Below are positions 63,445 through 64,000 of a DNA stretch of 64,000 nucleotides, one piece after another. The notes beneath the pieces are model-generated. The model was not told the origin of the DNA. It did not search any database and worked only from the letters and a program-made list of their open reading frames with translations. The stretch is from NCBI GenBank assembly GCA_947643415.1, contig CANRWA010000012.1, forward strand, positions 17,209 to 81,208, read 5' to 3'. The translations under genes and the position numbers were made by a program. How positions within the stretch are numbered: position 1 is the first letter of the stretch; the number at the start of each line of letters is the position of its first letter. This DNA is from an uncultured Clostridia bacterium (lineage in GTDB: Bacteria > Bacillota > Clostridia > Lachnospirales > Lachnospiraceae).

Positions 63445-63996
63445 TCACAATGGATTTTTTGTCTTTTTAAATACTTCTTCATACATTTTACTATTTAACA
63501 CTCTAGGAGCCAAATTTTTCCAGGGATATCCACGCATAATCTGAGGCATTAATAATATAGAAAAAACATTTGCCTCATATTCTTTTCTTATCTCCTCTGG
63601 AAAAAACTTATTCAATTCATCATTGTTCATTGCTGCCATCTGCCCATCATGCAAAAAATAATGCCCCAATTCATGTGCACATAAAATCCTTGCCCCATAA
63701 CTTTCATTACCGAATTTATCTGAAATATAAATTGTGTCTGATTTCAAATAAGAAGGCATAGCATCCATTTCAATTCTCACAAACATAAGTCTCAAACCAT
63801 AAAATTTCGCAACTTCAAAAGGAGTCGGCATATACGACACACCTTTAATAAATTCAAGCTCTTGATATAACTTGCCATAATAATCAGCTACTGGGGTTAT
63901 TATTTCATCTAGTTTTTCAATAATTTCACCTATACACTTCTCAGTATCCTCCCATAATAATCTTTGTTTTCCTCTTGTTAACTCGCTTTTTCTCAT
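63445..63996 (-). CDS. Second ImmA/IrrE family metallo-endopeptidase
   Basis: A 183-residue peptidase with HELGHYFLHDG and the later Glu in EYEANVFSILLMPQIM. ATG is at 63996 so the ribosome site is outside the window; the gene may extend further. It is not closely similar to its neighbour, so this is not a recent duplication. AT-rich, with the next gene, as in mobile or defence loci. Confidence 0.85.
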   Translation of the reverse strand: MRKSELTRGKQRLLWEDTEKCIGEIIEKLDEIITPVADYYGKLYQELEFIKGVSYMPTPFEVAKFYGLRLMFVRIEMDAMPSYLKSDTIYISDKFGNESYGARILCAHELGHYFLHDGQMAAMNNDELNKFFPEEIRKEYEANVFSILLMPQIMRGYPWKNLAPRVLNSKMYEEVFKKTKNPL

Positions 63997-64000
63997 TTTT

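Noticed and set aside
1-64000. tRNA and rRNA genes
   Set aside because: I looked for tRNA-like cloverleaf ends and rRNA segments and saw none; a tRNA search program would settle it.

Overview
The window looks like chromosomal DNA from a Gram-positive gut anaerobe, most likely a member of the Lachnospiraceae (Clostridia). The support is a T-box in front of thrS, a large Firmicutes-type SRP RNA with an Alu domain, purine-rich GGAGG ribosome sites, ThyX in the DNA-precursor role, an [FeFe]-hydrogenase-like protein with HydE elsewhere, and many GHKL/LytTR two-component genes. I cannot name the genus from the sequence alone.

Layout. 0-8 kb: the start of a secreted protein, a DUF2752 membrane protein, two small membrane proteins, thrS with its T-box, a SUFU-domain protein overlapping thyX, a hydrogenase-like iron-sulfur protein and radA. 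8-16 kb: a foldback element, an ECF sigma/anti-sigma pair, two diguanylate cyclases and a GHKL/LytTR pair. 15.4-18.4 kb: arabinan/arabinose use (GH43, araA). 18.5-21 kb: a non-coding, roughly 540-bp imperfect palindrome, a small unknown protein, a small alarmone synthetase and an AbiEi-like protein. 20.8-31 kb: the MoxR/DUF58/transglutaminase operon, murA, a flavin reductase, a TPR protein, the SRP RNA and a lipoprotein.

31-47 kb is the accessory part. An ABC transporter (permease and ATPase) and a second, closely related permease without its own ATPase lie in the same orientation on either side of an AT-rich stretch (about 34.4-42.2 kb). That stretch is full of broken genes: a tyrosine-integrase remnant, an AbiEii remnant, a UvrD helicase-nuclease broken by a frameshift in a 7-A run, a B12-binding radical SAM pseudogene, a second helicase remnant and a PIN remnant. 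It also has an apparently intact ParE-type toxin with a short partner, two copies of a 150-bp repeat and an oriT-like hairpin. I read it as a decayed mobile/defence island. Between the island and the second permease are an XRE/zinc-ribbon regulator and a MerR/alpha-beta hydrolase pair with a 19-bp-spacer promoter.

47-64 kb: a GHKL kinase and a LytTR regulator arranged convergently, a 952-residue secreted protein whose promoter carries a direct repeat suited to LytTR binding, then tadA, trpS, a class A PBP, hydE, an HD-GYP response regulator, a ferritin-like protein, and at the right edge an operon with two ImmA/IrrE peptidases and a two-TM protein.

The two GGDEF proteins and the HD-GYP protein together imply cyclic-di-GMP turnover. 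The least explained material is non-coding: the giant palindrome, the 159-bp foldback element, a three-copy double-hairpin repeat whose second stem shows compensatory changes, and a 39-bp promoter motif shared by the two ABC loci. Functions come from motifs I can read in the supplied translations; no database search was run.
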